NCBI GenBank assembly: GCA_964016985.1
Contig: OZ024826.1
Span: 47,402,478-47,466,477, forward strand
DNA: 64,000 bases
Reading direction: 5' to 3'
Source: Anodontia alba
Taxonomy: Eukaryota > Mollusca > Bivalvia > Lucinida > Lucinidae
Part shown: piece by piece, positions 12,201-20,671 of the stretch
How the letters are laid out: each line of letters opens with the position of its first letter
Position numbering within the stretch: the stretch's first letter is position 1
Notes under the pieces: model-generated
The model's database searches: none
What the model saw: only the letters and a program-made list of their open reading frames with translations
Told to the model about the DNA's origin: nothing
Made by a program: the position numbers and the translations under genes

Positions 12201-15200
12201 ATGGAGACAATTTGCATGAAATGTCAAATTCTGTTTAGGGGGAAAAATAAGAAAAAATGTCATCAGTATGCCATCTGCTGAATTAGCACAGAGAGTGTTG
12301 AAGTTAAATGGGCGATGCCGTGCAAAAACATGTCTTTGGGCATATGCAGACGGAGAATGCCCATATCAGCATGTGCATCCACAGAGGCTAATCAGGGCAT
12401 TCACTGCCCGTAAACTGAATTGTTGAATACTATTGAATGTTTCAGTGGAGAGCAAAGGCCTGGCCTCGAGGTTATAAAACTTTTTTCATGCTCAACTCAG
12501 CTGAGTATGAATTTTGTATTAATAATAAATCTCAAATTACTAATAATTGCAATTTTTTCTTGGATAACATGGCTGAGCATGAAAATTTCTCTGCTAATAA
12601 GTTGAAAATGCCAACTATTGTTGGCATTTTCATATTATTTATTAGCAGAGCAACTTTCATACTCAGCTGAGTTGAGCATGAAAAAAGTTTTTATAACCTC
12701 GGGGGGTCTGGATGATTCTTTGCTCATGTGCAGGAAGATCTATATTGGCATATTTTTGAAGGCACTTTTTTGATTGATGCGGCCCAAATTATTATAACCA
12801 TTAACTCTGCATGCTGGGTAATTTTGTATGCTTTTTTTTGTCGCCTGTGGATTTTTTTTAAAATTAACTTTTTCAAAAAAGTCTTTCAGGAATACCATCA
12901 GAGTGTCAAACAGTTTGGATCCAGATCGGGCCCGATGTTTTGTTGGGCCTGATCTGGGTCCAGAATGTTTGCAAAGGATATCAGCAGATGACAAAAGTCA
13001 TCACTGTCGGGGAAAGAGTTAAAGTGATCTTAAGTAAGGATTTGTTACTTTTCTAGATTGCCCAATGGTGTGATCCAGTGGCTTTATGCTGGAATTCAGT
13101 GTACATCCTGTGGTATGCGATTTTTGCTGGAAGATGAGGAGAAAACGGAAAAGTATCGTGAACATTTAGACTGGCATTTCAGACAGAACCGCAGAGAGAG
13201 GGATGAGATGAAGGTTGCCAAATATAGGCAGTGGTATTATGGTGTAAACGTAAGTAATGACACCAGACCGGGGCTGGTTTGTGCTTGGTAAATTTGCTCC
13301 TGTTTTACAAGGGAGACAACTTTTATGACTTCTGTTTTTCCTGCACACCAACACACCAAGCTTCTTCTGAAAAGAGATCTACTCTAAAAGGAAAGAATTT
13401 GCACTCCGAATAGAATCTTTTCAGAAGAAAGACAAAAAAAAAAAAAAAAAAAAATTGACAGGTTGCCTCCTGAAAATGTTTTCATTCTGATGAAGAGGAG
13501 TATTTGGTGATAATTCTGGAATAATTTTTTTCATTAAGACATATGTTGTCGATACTCTGAACTCATTAAAAATGCCTGGCTGAGGGGCGTCAGATGACTT
13601 CCCACAGTATATGATTTTGTACAGAACTGGAGAATGTTATCTTAGAAATATTATTCTATCCATAGAAACAATAGGGAAGATCGATTTTCAGTAATGGAAA
13701 CATCAGATTTCAGTATTGGGATTTTCTAGTGCTTTCACCCTTGTTTACGATAAATGTGCCGGCCTCGGTGACTCAGTTGGATGTGCGTCCCTCTGGTAGC
13801 CAGGAGGTTGCGGGTTCGATCCCTTCAGGGTCGGCAACATTCTTTCGGTGAGATTGATCATGAAATATTTACTACGGGCATTCTCTCCCTTCCACTGATT
13901 CAAGAAGGCCAGTTGTCAGTTTCTGGCGAAAGAATGTGTACAATACTGGTTAACCGCTTATGGGATCAAAGCTACTCAGTAAATGTGTGCTTAGGTAAAC
14001 TGACCGCACTCAACATGACCCTATTTGGTTGACTGGGCCGTAAAACATCAACATAAACAAACACAAACAAACAAGGTAAATGTGAGTTATATGAGAATGG
14101 TCTTATCCTCATGCAACTATTTTCTCTTGAGAAACTCTTCAAACTTTTTTTCTGACTTTCAGGACTGGATACAGTATGAAGAAATTGGTGACACAGAAGA
14201 AAGTGGTAAGTACATGTAGAAACCAAAGAGGAAAAAAAATAAATAAAACTCCAGGTTAATCTTTTCTGGTGAAAGAATGTACACAGTACTGGTTAACAGC
14301 TTAGAGGACTCAGCCTACCCAGGAAAAGTGTGTCCAGGTAAATTGACTGACACAACATGACCTTAATAGTGTTGACTGGGTCACTAAACTCCAACCCAAC
14401 AAGGAAAACAGCTCCAAATTAGAGATACCTTTCGCAAACATTATTTATATTTTTTCTTATTTCTTCATGAAAACATATGTTTTTTAATGAAGAAATAAGA
14501 GAACTATTTTCTGGACACCCTTTTTTTGTGGTGCTGTTAATTCAGTAATCTGTATTCAGTGGCATAACTCGAAGAAAATGGAGCAGTGTGAACAGTAACA
14601 TCATCTTGTTTCATTCAAGCAGTAGGCTGTTGTTTGTTGATGCCTAGCTTTAGATAAATAAGGGATATTTTTAGATAAATACTTCTCTTGTTTTCTTAAC
14701 CAATTTATGCCAAATGGACTCTTCTACCTTTACTCTTTGGACAGGTCCATTTCCTATATAAGGGGAGTCTGGTTAGCTTTTATTATTACCATGTTTTGTG
14801 GAAATTTCTGAACTGAATGCAAACAGTGTAGACCCTGATCAGATGCTGCATTCTGCGGCATCTGATCTAGGTCTACACTGTTTGCCAGTGTCCCTTTTGT
14901 GGGACACTAGGTGTAAATGGGTTACTGCAGCCAGTAGCATGTCTGACTGTGGATCCAGAGATTGCAAGTCCGAATCCCAGCTCGACCACATGACTTTCAT
15001 AGAAATTGATCAGGAAATTTCTACAGTCATTCAGTGTTTGAATTTGTAGATTTTGAAAGAGGTTGTGCACACCCAGACCACATTGCCTATGGTTAATGAG
15101 GGTTGTTTTATTGGCAAGGTCCCATTCTGTTTTTCTTTTTCAGCTCGAAGTCTTTTCTTTGAGCGTCAGCAGATGGTACAGGCAACTCCGGCGCCAACTC

Positions 15201-18200
15201 CTGGTAATATGTCATTTGCCCTTATCACCGTTCCAGAGGGGGCTTCAGTCACCAGATGTCCCGCTGCAACAGGAAATGATAAGGATGATGTAAGTCTTCC
15301 ACGAAATTTGTTCTGTAAAAAGGGAAGTACCGAACTCATGAATAGGGTCCTGCTGAACCTGGATATATCCTGCCTTTGCAAACAGTGTAGATCCAGATCA
15401 GTTGGCTTCTGAAGAAGCCAACTGATCTGGATCTGCACTGTTTGGTAATAAGTACATGAAAATTCATAGCAGTAATTTGGATCAAGTAATCTGATTGGTT
15501 GAAAATGTGGGCGTGGTATCTTAATTTATTCAGCAGGACAAGGGTTAAGGGCTTGCTGTACTTGCAGAAGGTGAGGGAAGGGGGCATGCTAGTATTTCTC
15601 GTAGCTCTTGACAATATGTTTTTGTTTTCATATTTCTCCACGAAAACATATGTTGTGGGTACTTATTAGAAATGCCTCTGCGAGGCACTTCTAATGAGTG
15701 CCCACAACATATCTTTATGATGAGAAATAAGAAAAATGTTTACATGATACCCACTCTTATCTAGACCTATGTTTCTTATGTTTCTATCAGGGCCTGACAA
15801 ATCCAAGTTTCAGCCACTTGCCCGGCATTCCACAGTATCTTGAAAATGGCTTGGAATTACAATGTTCCCTATATATTCTATACATTTTTCTGGGCAAGTG
15901 AAATAAAAAATCACTTACCCAGCCAAATTTGGACTTGTCCCGGGCAGCTGGGCAATGGATTTGTCAGGCCCTGTTTCTATACTGTCATTCATTTGTCCCT
16001 CTCATCCTCAGTTTATCTCTTTTCTTTCCTCTACTAGCTCCTCTGTCCCTTTTCTTTTCTCTGGGAGATGACACAAAATGACCCACAAAGGTTGACATGT
16101 CAAACCATTGCTCAAACAAACGAATTAAAAATAGTGGACTCAGTTTCTTTGAGTCTGTTTATGAACAGTTTTAAGTGTTAAATGCGACATTGTTAACTGT
16201 CTCATTCAGGAACCCTAGGGGAACATTAAAAACTTTTAATTTTGTTGAAATCCTTTAAAACCTTTAATTTGGCTGAAAAACCTGTAAAAACCTGCATTTT
16301 GATGAGAAAACTTTATATTTGGCAATTTGTAAATGCAAGAGAAGGACAGAGTAAATATGTAGCTTTTTGTAACAACATCATAATTGTGTCACTTAGATTC
16401 ATATGTTTCTAAACAGAAATGCAAGTTAATATTGTCATAACCATTTAAAGATGAAAATGTCAGATTTTCTCTGCAATTTTTCTCCCTATTTTGCTTGTGA
16501 GGCGATGATGCGGAGTTCTTTTGCTTGGGATCTGCCTAGAAATTCAACCATTAAATGCTTTTTATTTTGTACAAAATTTATCCTGGAAAACCTTTATTTG
16601 GCTGAAAATAGCCTTTATGAAAAACCTTTATCTTTAAGAGAGATTGCTGGGGGCCCTGATTATTTTAGCTGTTTCAATACCAAACCAAATTAATATACCA
16701 TTTTGATGCAAATTACCCTCATGGGTTGATGCATAGTTAAACTTGAACTTACCATCATCATGCTCACTCTCTCTAGCATTGTGCAGTACTCCATTTACAC
16801 TTTAACAACTTTATGGGGCCGGCCTCGGTGGCTCAGTTGGATGTGCGGTCCGACTGGAGACCAGGAGGTCGCAGGTTCAACCCCCGCCGAGGTCAGCAAC
16901 ATTCTTTCGTGGAGATTGATCATGAAATATTTTCTACGGTCATTCTCTCCCTTCCGCTGATTCAAGAAGGGCAGTTGTCAGTTTCTGGCAAACGAATGTG
17001 CACAGTACTGGTAAACCGCTTAGAGGACTAAGCCTGCCCAGTAAACATGTGGTTAGGTAAACTGACTGCACTCGACATGACCCTATTGGGTTGACTGGGC
17101 CGTAAAACCTCAACACAAACAAACAAAACCACTTTATGGGCAAATTCAGCAGACAATAAATTGATTATATTTTTCTTATTTCCCATGAAAATAGGGTTTT
17201 CATGCAAATTGTCTCCTTAGGAGACAATTTGCATGAAAGGTCCGACCCTATTTGCTGAAAAAAAAAAAGGAGAATATTTCAGAATGTCGTCTGCTGAAAT
17301 GTTTTCTCAGCATGCTGAACATTAATACAAAATGGGCTCTGTGATTCCAAAGGATTAGGAAATTTAATCTGAACTATCATAAAAAGCTATGCCATTCATT
17401 ATCTTGCCTAATTGTTTAATATTTTTGATGATTTTGGTTTGAGGTTTTAATGTCCATTCAGTGGCATTTTAGTTATTCTGGGATTACGGTCATGTGGTAG
17501 CATGACAAAGACATTGTAAGAGATTGCGTTGTACCCCAAGCAAGATTTCAACTCACAACAACAGCTGGATCACCGGGCAAGTGCTAACCTTTTACAATTC
17601 TGATGCTCCTGTGTTTAAGTTAGGAGTATCTGATTCATCAAGATTTTAGAGCTCTTTATGCCCCTGCATCGGATGATGCCAGGGGCATATAGTTTTTTGG
17701 TTTTCCATATGTATGTACATGTGTACGAATGTACGTCCTTCTGTACGAATGTGTGTTAAGTACGTACATATGTAGATACGTATGTACGTGATCCTGTTAG
17801 AGTCAGGTAAAGGCATTTGTACCAGGTAGAATTTTGCAGTTTTATAGTCAGGTACCCCACAGCGGGGGCATCCGTGTACTGTGGACACATTCCTAGTTGT
17901 TTTTATAACAGTGATATGTTCATGGCCTGGATATGATAATTTGTACTGCGAACTTTATTTTTCAGTTATGTGCAATATGTCATGAACCCTTTGAACAGTT
18001 CTGGGATGAGGAACTTGAAGAATGGCATCTAAGAGATGCAATCCGAGTCAATGATCAGACATACCATCCAATATGTTACGAGGATCATACTGATGTAAGT
18101 ACCATAAATACCCTGGATATTAGGACACAGCTCCCTGAACAAACAGTGTAGACCCAGTCAGACTGCTCCTAAGGAGCAGTCTGATCAGGATCTACACTGT

Positions 18201-20176
18201 TTGTCATTCAGCCAGTATTGTAACATATAAACTTACGAATAGTTTTGTCCTAATATTAAAGTTATTATGATAGACATAATTAATTTGTTATTAATTGAGG
18301 AAACATATCCACTTTTGTATTTGAAATATACTCATACCTAGTGAAAATGCAGAGCCCAGCATATTTTTTTAGATTCTGTATGTTTATCTTCAAATTCATG
18401 CTTCTTGCATCACATTTAATTATAAAAACAAAACAAAACAACAACAACAAAAAAAACCCCAAAAAACAAACAACAAACAACAAAACACACACACAAAACA
18501 AACAAACTAAAAAAAAATGTCTATGTAATAGTAAAAGTATTAAAAGTGTAAAAATGTGTTTTTGATGTAAACCAAAACAGATGTGTTTGATTGGAATTTC
18601 ACTTTGGAAGAAATATAGTCTGTGAGAAAAATATACTTCAGCCTCTTTATAACACGATTTGTTATAACACAGTTTTGGATATAACACGGTTCAAAGATGG
18701 ATCCCATTTTTCAATATAATCTATACATTTTTGGTATGGATATATCACGGTTGTTTAACTAACACGGTTTATGCTATGGACCCCAACAATAATGTTATAA
18801 AGAGGTTGTGGTGTATATTTATGAACAGTGCTATGGGAAATGGCGTATTCAGGGAATATGAGGACAGTGAAGGCCAAGACCAGCATATGCATCAGCACAG
18901 TCTTATCAGGACTTTCCCACATCCACTAACAGAATCATTTGATACTCACTATATTGAGAAACTCCAAAGAATGGGCAGATGTTTAGAAATTCACCCCCCC
19001 CCCCTCCCCCCCCCCTCTCTCCACAGTCCTACAGTAATAGGTTGAAGGACAGAGTAATTAATTGAGCAACGTATTCAGACAGACAAGCCTGAGCAAACAG
19101 CGTGGACATGGATCAGACTGCAGAATGAGGAGTCTAATCCATGTCCACACTGTTTGCCACTCATCCAGCAGTATTTCAAACAAATCAAGAGGTAGTAAAA
19201 TGCACCATTTCAAATTTTAAAGAAAGTATGGTAAGGAGATAATGCGACTGAATACTTATGCCCAGTCAGCATTCTACGTAAATCTATATCGGGCCGTCAT
19301 CGGCCCGTCAGGGTAGCTGACGGGCCGATGACGGCCCGATGTAGATTTACGTAGAATGCTAGCTGGGTGGTAAATAGTTTAGTAACCCACAACTGCCACC
19401 TAACCTTTATAACTTGTTTATTTTTGCAGATCTCAGAAGGTACTCCAAGCCCTTCAGCCCTGCCTACGATACCTCCTGATTTCTCAGCAAGAAAAATCTT
19501 GTCGTATGATGAAACTTCACAGGATACTCCAAACACTAGTTTTGAAGGAGAAAGAGAGGTTGTGGTAAAGACAGAACCAGTGATTGCCAGTGAAACTGTT
19601 GGTAAGGAGGCTGAAGATGCCGATAGGTCTGTGATTATTATAACAGAGTCACCTGTTAAATCTCATGTAACTGTTAAGGCAGAACCAATGGACACAACTG
19701 ATAGTGCAATAGTTAAGCAAGAAGCCAGTGAGGAAATTTCAGCTGATCAAACAGCTGTACATGCAGTAGTTAAACAAGAGCCAGAAGTGGATGAAAGTTC
19801 AAATTCAGAAGTTGACACAATCTCAGGGAATGCACCAGTGAAAGAAGAGGGTGAATCTGGTACTGCTCTTGTGAAAGAGGAAGTTGTTCAGGAAGTGACT
19901 GATTCAGTAACTCCTAGTCAAGAGAGTTCAGAGGCTGTTCCCAAAACTGTTGCAGTGGTGAAAGAAAGTGAAGCCATGGTGACTGATGCCTCTGATCACG
20001 CTGTGTCTGATTCTGTGATAGGGACTGTGAAGGCTGTTTCAGATGTGCCAAAGTCCCCTGCAACACAGGGTTCAGGTGGGTCAACACCTGTGCAGGATGA
20101 GAGGTCTTGTACACCTGTGAAAGCTTTGGAAGATTGTCCGGGGACACCTGTACAAGATGAACCTATGGTGGAATAA
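63..20176 (+). CDS. PCF11: PCF11, pre-mRNA cleavage complex II subunit (5'-partial, 9 exons in window)
   Basis: Joined exons: 63-236, 2642-7266, 8114-8400, 11497-11561, 13057-13249, 14163-14205, 15144-15289, 17966-18094, 19430-20176; all junctions are GT..AG and phases agree. They give 2,135 residues (numbered here from the first full codon at 64). PCF11 bridges the RNA polymerase II CTD and the CLP1-containing cleavage factor in the nucleus, and is needed for 3'-end cleavage and termination. Seen: Q/E-rich coiled coil (about 100-185), Asp/Arg/Gly/Pro octapeptide array (about 498-841), basic segment (about 970-1040), beta-like repeats (about 1218-1478), Pro/Met-rich segment, zinc finger 1 (C1732, C1735, H1753, H1757), and zinc finger 2 (C1846, C1849, H1878, C1881). 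The two zinc fingers with the conserved sequence between and around them identify the family. The N-terminal CID is upstream of the window. Human PCF11 is about 1,555 residues, so this protein is longer, mainly through the repeat regions and the acidic tail. Confidence 0.93.
262..386. repeat. H1 palindromic MITE, diverged copy
   Basis: H1 is the commonest hairpin family here. A full copy runs from TAGCTCCAGATAAG-like to CTTATCTGGAGCTA-like ends. Its core palindrome is TTGTGGGTACTCATTAGAAG, then GCCTC-n-GAGGC, then the reverse complement. This copy has several mismatches and lies in the PCF11 intron after exon a. Confidence 0.7.
391..695 (+). repeat. SINE-A copy (tRNA-derived)
   Basis: SINE-A has a tRNA-like head with A box (TGGCTCAGTTGGATG type) and B box (GGTTCGAACCC type). 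The body contains GAAAGAATGTGCACAGTACT, and the 3' end is GGGCCGTAAAACCTCAACAC plus an (AAAC)n tail. The 3' block resembles Meta/V-SINE-type cores known in molluscs (RUDI-like; not checked). This copy is diverged, and its B box is damaged. Confidence 0.85.
1084..1175 (+). repeat. SINE-A fragment
   Basis: Only the middle of SINE-A is present (CAGTTGTCAGTTTCTGGC through GACTAAGCCTGCCC); head and tail are missing. Confidence 0.7.
1341..1546. repeat. H2 palindromic MITE
   Basis: H2 has terminal inverted repeats GGGCCCAGTTGTTCAAAGC / GCTTTGAACAACTGGGCCC and an inner arm with GCTGAAAAAATGTGAGTAGC. This copy has lost one inner arm. Other copies are at 27741, 31199 and 33739. Confidence 0.8.
1684..1880. 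repeat. H1 palindromic MITE, well preserved
   Basis: The inner hairpin (1741-1832) pairs nearly end to end, with arms of about 44 bases either side of GCCTCACTGAGGC. Confidence 0.85.
2642..7266 (+). CDS. PCF11: PCF11 exon b, giant central exon with repeats
   Basis: This is 4,625 nt of open frame. The open frame begins before any ATG and is entered by splicing at 2642 (acceptor AACAG); the donor GTAAGT starts at 7267. It encodes four copies of a 17-18 residue Q/E-rich coiled-coil unit (RLSEEQQKIQ type, 2860-3020). After a linker comes a DRRD-x-GPP octapeptide array (about 3960-4990). A Lys/Arg-rich stretch (5380-5580) and NRRDGP-type repeats (5650-5960) follow. Then comes a run of GPPRxIxIDGK-like units (6120-6900) and a Pro/Met/Gly-rich end. 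Translation past the donor hits a stop at 7329-7331, so retention of the following intron would truncate the protein before both zinc fingers. Confidence 0.93.
7320..7545. repeat. H3 palindromic MITE
   Basis: H3 has inverted arms built on AAAGGAAAGAATTTGCTCC and its reverse complement, between sequences like TTGTGACTGC..TCTGCACACCAA and GTATATCCATTC. It starts just after PCF11 exon b. Related copies are at 13290, 28135, 38432 and 39655. Confidence 0.65.
7672..7700. repeat. (TC)n microsatellite
   Basis: CTGTCTCTCTGTCTCTCTC-type dinucleotide run in the PCF11 intron. The rest of 7546-8113 shows CA-rich stretches and a diverged palindrome but nothing codable. Confidence 0.8.
8114..8400 (+). CDS. 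PCF11: PCF11 exon c
   Basis: The acceptor is TTCTATTCTAG, ending at 8113, and the donor is GTAACA at 8401. It encodes residues 1600-1695: a Pro/Ala/Gln-rich start, then a predicted helix (DINTLLTKLIATGIIKKEP) of the kind found before the zinc fingers in PCF11 proteins, ending in the basic sequence LMNIRKK. Confidence 0.9.
8475..8741. repeat. T1 MITE with TTAA ends
   Basis: T1 has TTAA then CCCTTGTCCTGCTGAA / TTCAGCAGGACAAGGG inverted ends, and a central palindrome GCAAACAGTG..CACTGTTTGC around CAACTGATCTGGATC. TTAA at both ends (8475, 8738) suggests piggyBac-type mobilisation. A 60-base segment near the right end is duplicated. Confidence 0.75.
8784..9396 (-). mobile_element. Internally deleted mariner element
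   Basis: Imperfect inverted ends GAGGGTCCTGCAAAAAGG / CTTTTTGCAGGACCTC are flanked by TA dinucleotides. The minus strand encodes decayed mariner transposase: HDNASSHK (second catalytic Asp) near 9130, then HPPYSPDLSPCDFFLFPRLK (third Asp) near 9050, in different frames. It is about 610 bp against about 1.3 kb for full mariners, so the N-terminal half is missing. A pseudogene. Confidence 0.85.
9641..11251. mobile_element. Pearl/Helentron-like (HINE-type) element with 128-bp array
   Basis: The left end is a hairpin (9642-9671, AGCTCGCCTGTAC GAA GTACAAGGAGAGCT) followed by GTCACCCCGGTCGTCC and an imperfect TTTGCG run. The right end is CGACAGCTCTTGTT. Between are two diverged units of about 165 bp (9730-10090) and the 128-bp tandem array. 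There is no coding sequence. It is a non-autonomous element related to 47691-50364 but in opposite orientation. Confidence 0.7.
10160..11115. repeat. 128-bp tandem repeat array (about 7 copies)
   Basis: The phrase GGTTCAGTGATTTTGCC recurs at 10347, 10475, 10603, 10731 and 10859, and in variant form at 10219 and 10987. The spacing is exactly 128 bases each time. The outermost units are diverged. Confidence 0.95.
11497..11561 (+). CDS. PCF11: PCF11 exon d (microexon)
   Basis: A 65-nt exon with acceptor TTTCCAG and donor GTAAGT at 11562. It encodes TTKQTLEDVPDMTEMNISQMK plus two bases of a Glu codon. Phases join exons c and e without a stop. The preceding intron holds a mariner remnant and a nested satellite-bearing MITE. 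Confidence 0.85.
11617..11800 (+). repeat. SINE-B copy (tRNA-derived, second family)
   Basis: tRNA-like start with B box GGGTTTGAATCC, then TGGAATTCATCTCGTGACT and CTTTCATTATC. It shares this body with copies at 26851 and 27073. The tRNA head is too decayed to be a gene. Confidence 0.65.
11928..12155. repeat. Palindromic repeat with ATGCTCAACTCAGC ends
   Basis: Inverted halves GGTTATAAAACTTTTTTCATGC / GCATGAAAAAAGTTTTATAACC meet at AATGCCAACTATTGTTGGCATT (12066-12092). A second copy is at 12470-12705. Each copy could fold into a hairpin over 200 bases long. Confidence 0.85.
12470..12705. repeat. Second copy of the ATGCTCAACTCAGC palindrome
   Basis: Same arms and centre as 11928-12155. The two copies are about 315 bases apart and separated by a decayed palindrome of another family (12300-12470). 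Confidence 0.85.
12801..13022. repeat. T2 MITE with TTAA ends
   Basis: T2 ends are TTAACTCTTTGCATGCTG-like and GGGGAAAGAGTTAA. The centre is AAACAGTTTGGATCCAGATC, mirrored around CCCGATGTTTTGTTGGGC. It stops 34 bases before PCF11 exon e. Confidence 0.8.
13057..13249 (+). CDS. PCF11: PCF11 exon e, zinc finger 1
   Basis: Encodes LPNGVIQWLYAGIQCTSCGMRF and the HLDWHF histidines, a C-x2-C-x17-H-x3-H finger (C1732, C1735, H1753, H1757), then a basic segment ending KYRQWYYGVN. In studied PCF11 proteins the first zinc finger precedes the CLP1-binding region. The donor GTAAGT starts at 13250. Confidence 0.93.
13290..13500. repeat. H3-like MITE with poly(A) run
   Basis: Contains AAAAGGAAAGAATTTGC and an A run (about 13433-13454), just after PCF11 exon e. 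It is followed by a diverged H1-type hairpin (13540-13640). Confidence 0.5.
13759..14075 (+). repeat. SINE-A copy, target duplication TAAATGTG
   Basis: Full-length copy with B box GGGTTCGATCCC. TAAATGTG precedes it (13751) and recurs after it (14076). It lies in the intron before microexon f. Confidence 0.9.
14163..14205 (+). CDS. PCF11: PCF11 exon f (microexon)
   Basis: A 43-nt exon with acceptor CTTTCAG and donor GTAAGT at 14206. It encodes DWIQYEEIGDTEES plus one base of an Ala codon. The WI-Y-EEI sequence between the two fingers matches the conserved CLP1-interacting stretch of PCF11. Confidence 0.88.
14258..14405 (+). repeat. SINE-A 3' fragment
   Basis: Starts at GGTGAAAGAATGTACACAGT and runs through GTTGACTGGGTCACTAAAC; the tRNA head is missing. 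It lies 53 bases after microexon f. A centre-deleted H1 copy follows (14445-14525). Confidence 0.75.
14696..14924. repeat. T3 MITE
   Basis: T3 ends are TTAACCAATTTATGCCAAATG and a mirrored GTGTAAATGGGTTA. The central palindrome is GCAAACAGTGTAGACC..GGTCTACACTGTTTGC around ATGCTGCATTCTGCGGCAT. Other copies are at 22543, 23346 and 58012. Confidence 0.8.
15144..15289 (+). CDS. PCF11: PCF11 exon g
   Basis: The acceptor is TTTTTCAG and the donor GTAAGT starts at 15290. It encodes ARSLFFERQQM, a Pro/Thr linker, and VTRCPAATGNDKDD, whose Cys1834 leads into the second zinc finger. Confidence 0.9.
15345..15548. repeat. T1 MITE
   Basis: T1 ends and the GTTGGCTTCTGAAGAAGCCAAC centre are clear; the left TTAA is lost and the right one is kept. 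It starts 56 bases after PCF11 exon g. Confidence 0.8.
15605..15770. repeat. H1 MITE
   Basis: Hairpin around GCCTCTGCGAGGC with CATATGTTGTGGGTACT arms; it ends at TTATCTAGACC. Confidence 0.8.
16060..16780. other. PCF11 intron, no recognised element
   Basis: AT-rich intron. It begins with GGGAGATGACACAAAATGACCCACAA-like sequence that also occurs at about 40360 and 47005, so a dispersed repeat end is likely. AAAACCTTTAATTTG-type short repeats occur at 16240-16320. No open frame of interest. Confidence 0.5.
16802..17335. repeat. T4 MITE split by a SINE-A
   Basis: Left end TTAACAACTTTATGGG, then a SINE-A, then GGGCAAATTCAGCAGACAA continuing to ...ATGCTGAACATTAA. TTAA occurs at both ends (16802, 17332). 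The centre is a perfect AGGAGACAATTTGCATGAAA-type hairpin. The SINE is the younger insert. Confidence 0.85.
16818..17130 (+). repeat. SINE-A copy nested in a MITE, target duplication ACTTTATGGG
   Basis: Near-consensus copy. A box TGGCTCAGTTGGATG and B box GGTTCAACCCC are present. ACTTTATGGG flanks it at 16808 and 17131, a clear 10-bp target duplication. Confidence 0.92.
17650..17900. mobile_element. Hairpin-ended (Helentron-like) fragment
   Basis: Hairpin TATGCCCCTG-n-CAGGGGCATA (17656-17689) followed by TGTACG-rich microsatellite-like sequence. The same arrangement occurs mirrored at 45540-45677. It lies 66 bases before PCF11 exon h. Confidence 0.5.
17966..18094 (+). CDS. PCF11: PCF11 exon h, zinc finger 2
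   Basis: 43 codons encoding LCAICHEPFEQFWDEELEEW and YHPICYEDHTD. C1846/C1849 and H1878/C1881 form the LIM-like second finger; the W-H-L-R-D-A region between is strongly conserved in PCF11. The donor GTAAGT starts at 18095. Confidence 0.93.
18633..18813. repeat. H4 palindromic MITE (CCTCTTTATAACAC ends)
   Basis: Ends GCCTCTTTATAACACG and TGTTATAAAGAGGTTG, with inner arms of the ATAACACGGTTC type on both sides of TTTTTCAATATAATC. A second copy (36700-37453) hosts the TRIM. Confidence 0.8.
19046..19240. repeat. T5-type MITE
   Basis: Family with ends like ACCATATTTACCCTAAG..GGACAG and GAAAGTATGGTAAGG, and the centre GCAAACAGCGTGGACATGG mirrored around TGCAGAATGAGGAG. Here the left end is poor. 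Confidence 0.6.
19261..19368. repeat. Near-perfect GC-rich 108-bp hairpin
   Basis: The left arm (19261-19311) is CCCAGTCAGCATTCTACGTA..CCCGTCAG. The right arm repeats its reverse complement with only a few mismatches around the loop GGTAG. The GGGCCGTCATCGGCCC part is itself nearly palindromic. It lies 61 bases before the last PCF11 exon. Confidence 0.95.
19430..20176 (+). CDS. PCF11: PCF11 terminal exon, acidic tail with SUMO-type motifs
   Basis: 248 codons plus stop TAA (20174-20176); the acceptor is TTTTTGCAG. It starts ISEGTPSPS, then a Ser/Thr/Glu-rich acidic tail. Six psi-K-x-E motifs (VKTE, VKAE, VKQE twice, VKEE twice) fall within about 110 residues, followed by repeated TPVQDE-type units near the end. 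The tail is probably disordered. Confidence 0.92.
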   Translation: MSEGTPSPSALPTIPPDFSARKILSYDETSQDTPNTSFEGEREVVVKTEPVIASETVGKEAEDADRSVIIITESPVKSHVTVKAEPMDTTDSAIVKQEASEEISADQTAVHAVVKQEPEVDESSNSEVDTISGNAPVKEEGESGTALVKEEVVQEVTDSVTPSQESSEAVPKTVAVVKESEAMVTDASDHAVSDSVIGTVKAVSDVPKSPATQGSGGSTPVQDERSCTPVKALEDCPGTPVQDEPMVE

Positions 20177-20207
20177 ATGGCTCTAGATTAACTAAGCCCT
20201 TTTTTTC

Positions 20208-20213
20208 AATAAA
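20208..20213 (+). terminator. Candidate PCF11 poly(A) signal AATAAA
   Basis: AATAAA lies 32 bases after the stop codon, in T-rich sequence. It is the first canonical hexamer downstream. Use is not proven, and such an early site would leave a very short 3' UTR. Confidence 0.45.
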
Positions 20214-20220
20214 AAGTCCT

Positions 20221-20433
20221 GTATTACCCTAAATATTCGGACACCTAAATTCCATTACATATTTGCCAAAATTTTGAACAAGTCCACTCAGTTGTCTGTA
20301 TGTATAAAAACTGATGGATGAATAGCAAACCATATAGGCCCGATCAGACTCTGCTTTCTGTAGTCTGATCTGAGTCTATAATGTTTTCTCAGGTTTGTCT
20401 GTCAGAATTACTTGGAGTAAATACAGGATTGAT
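20221..20433. repeat. T5 MITE
   Basis: GTATTACCCTAAATATTCGG at the left mirrors ACTTGGAGTAAATACAGG at the right. The centre is CAGACTCTGCTTTCTGTAGTCTG. It starts just after the PCF11 poly(A) signal. Confidence 0.65.
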
Positions 20434-20671
20434 ATTTTTCTTGTATCTCCACTAAAAATCATTTTGCCTTATTCAGTAAAATTGCAGTAGTGAGGCAATT
20501 TTAAAGAGTACCCTTAAGAATACTTGACAAACAATTTTTATGCAAATAACCCTCATGAATTGACACATCATTAAATCTGAAATAATCATCAGGTAATGAA
20601 AACCGACAATTTATGTTTTTGTGGAGAAATAAGAAATATATATATCTGGATAGCCCTTCTTTCTGGAGTGG

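Noticed and set aside
18280..18687. 135-codon minus-strand open frame
   Set aside because: Low-complexity Phe/Leu/Cys run read from an A-rich intron stretch; no domain and no support.
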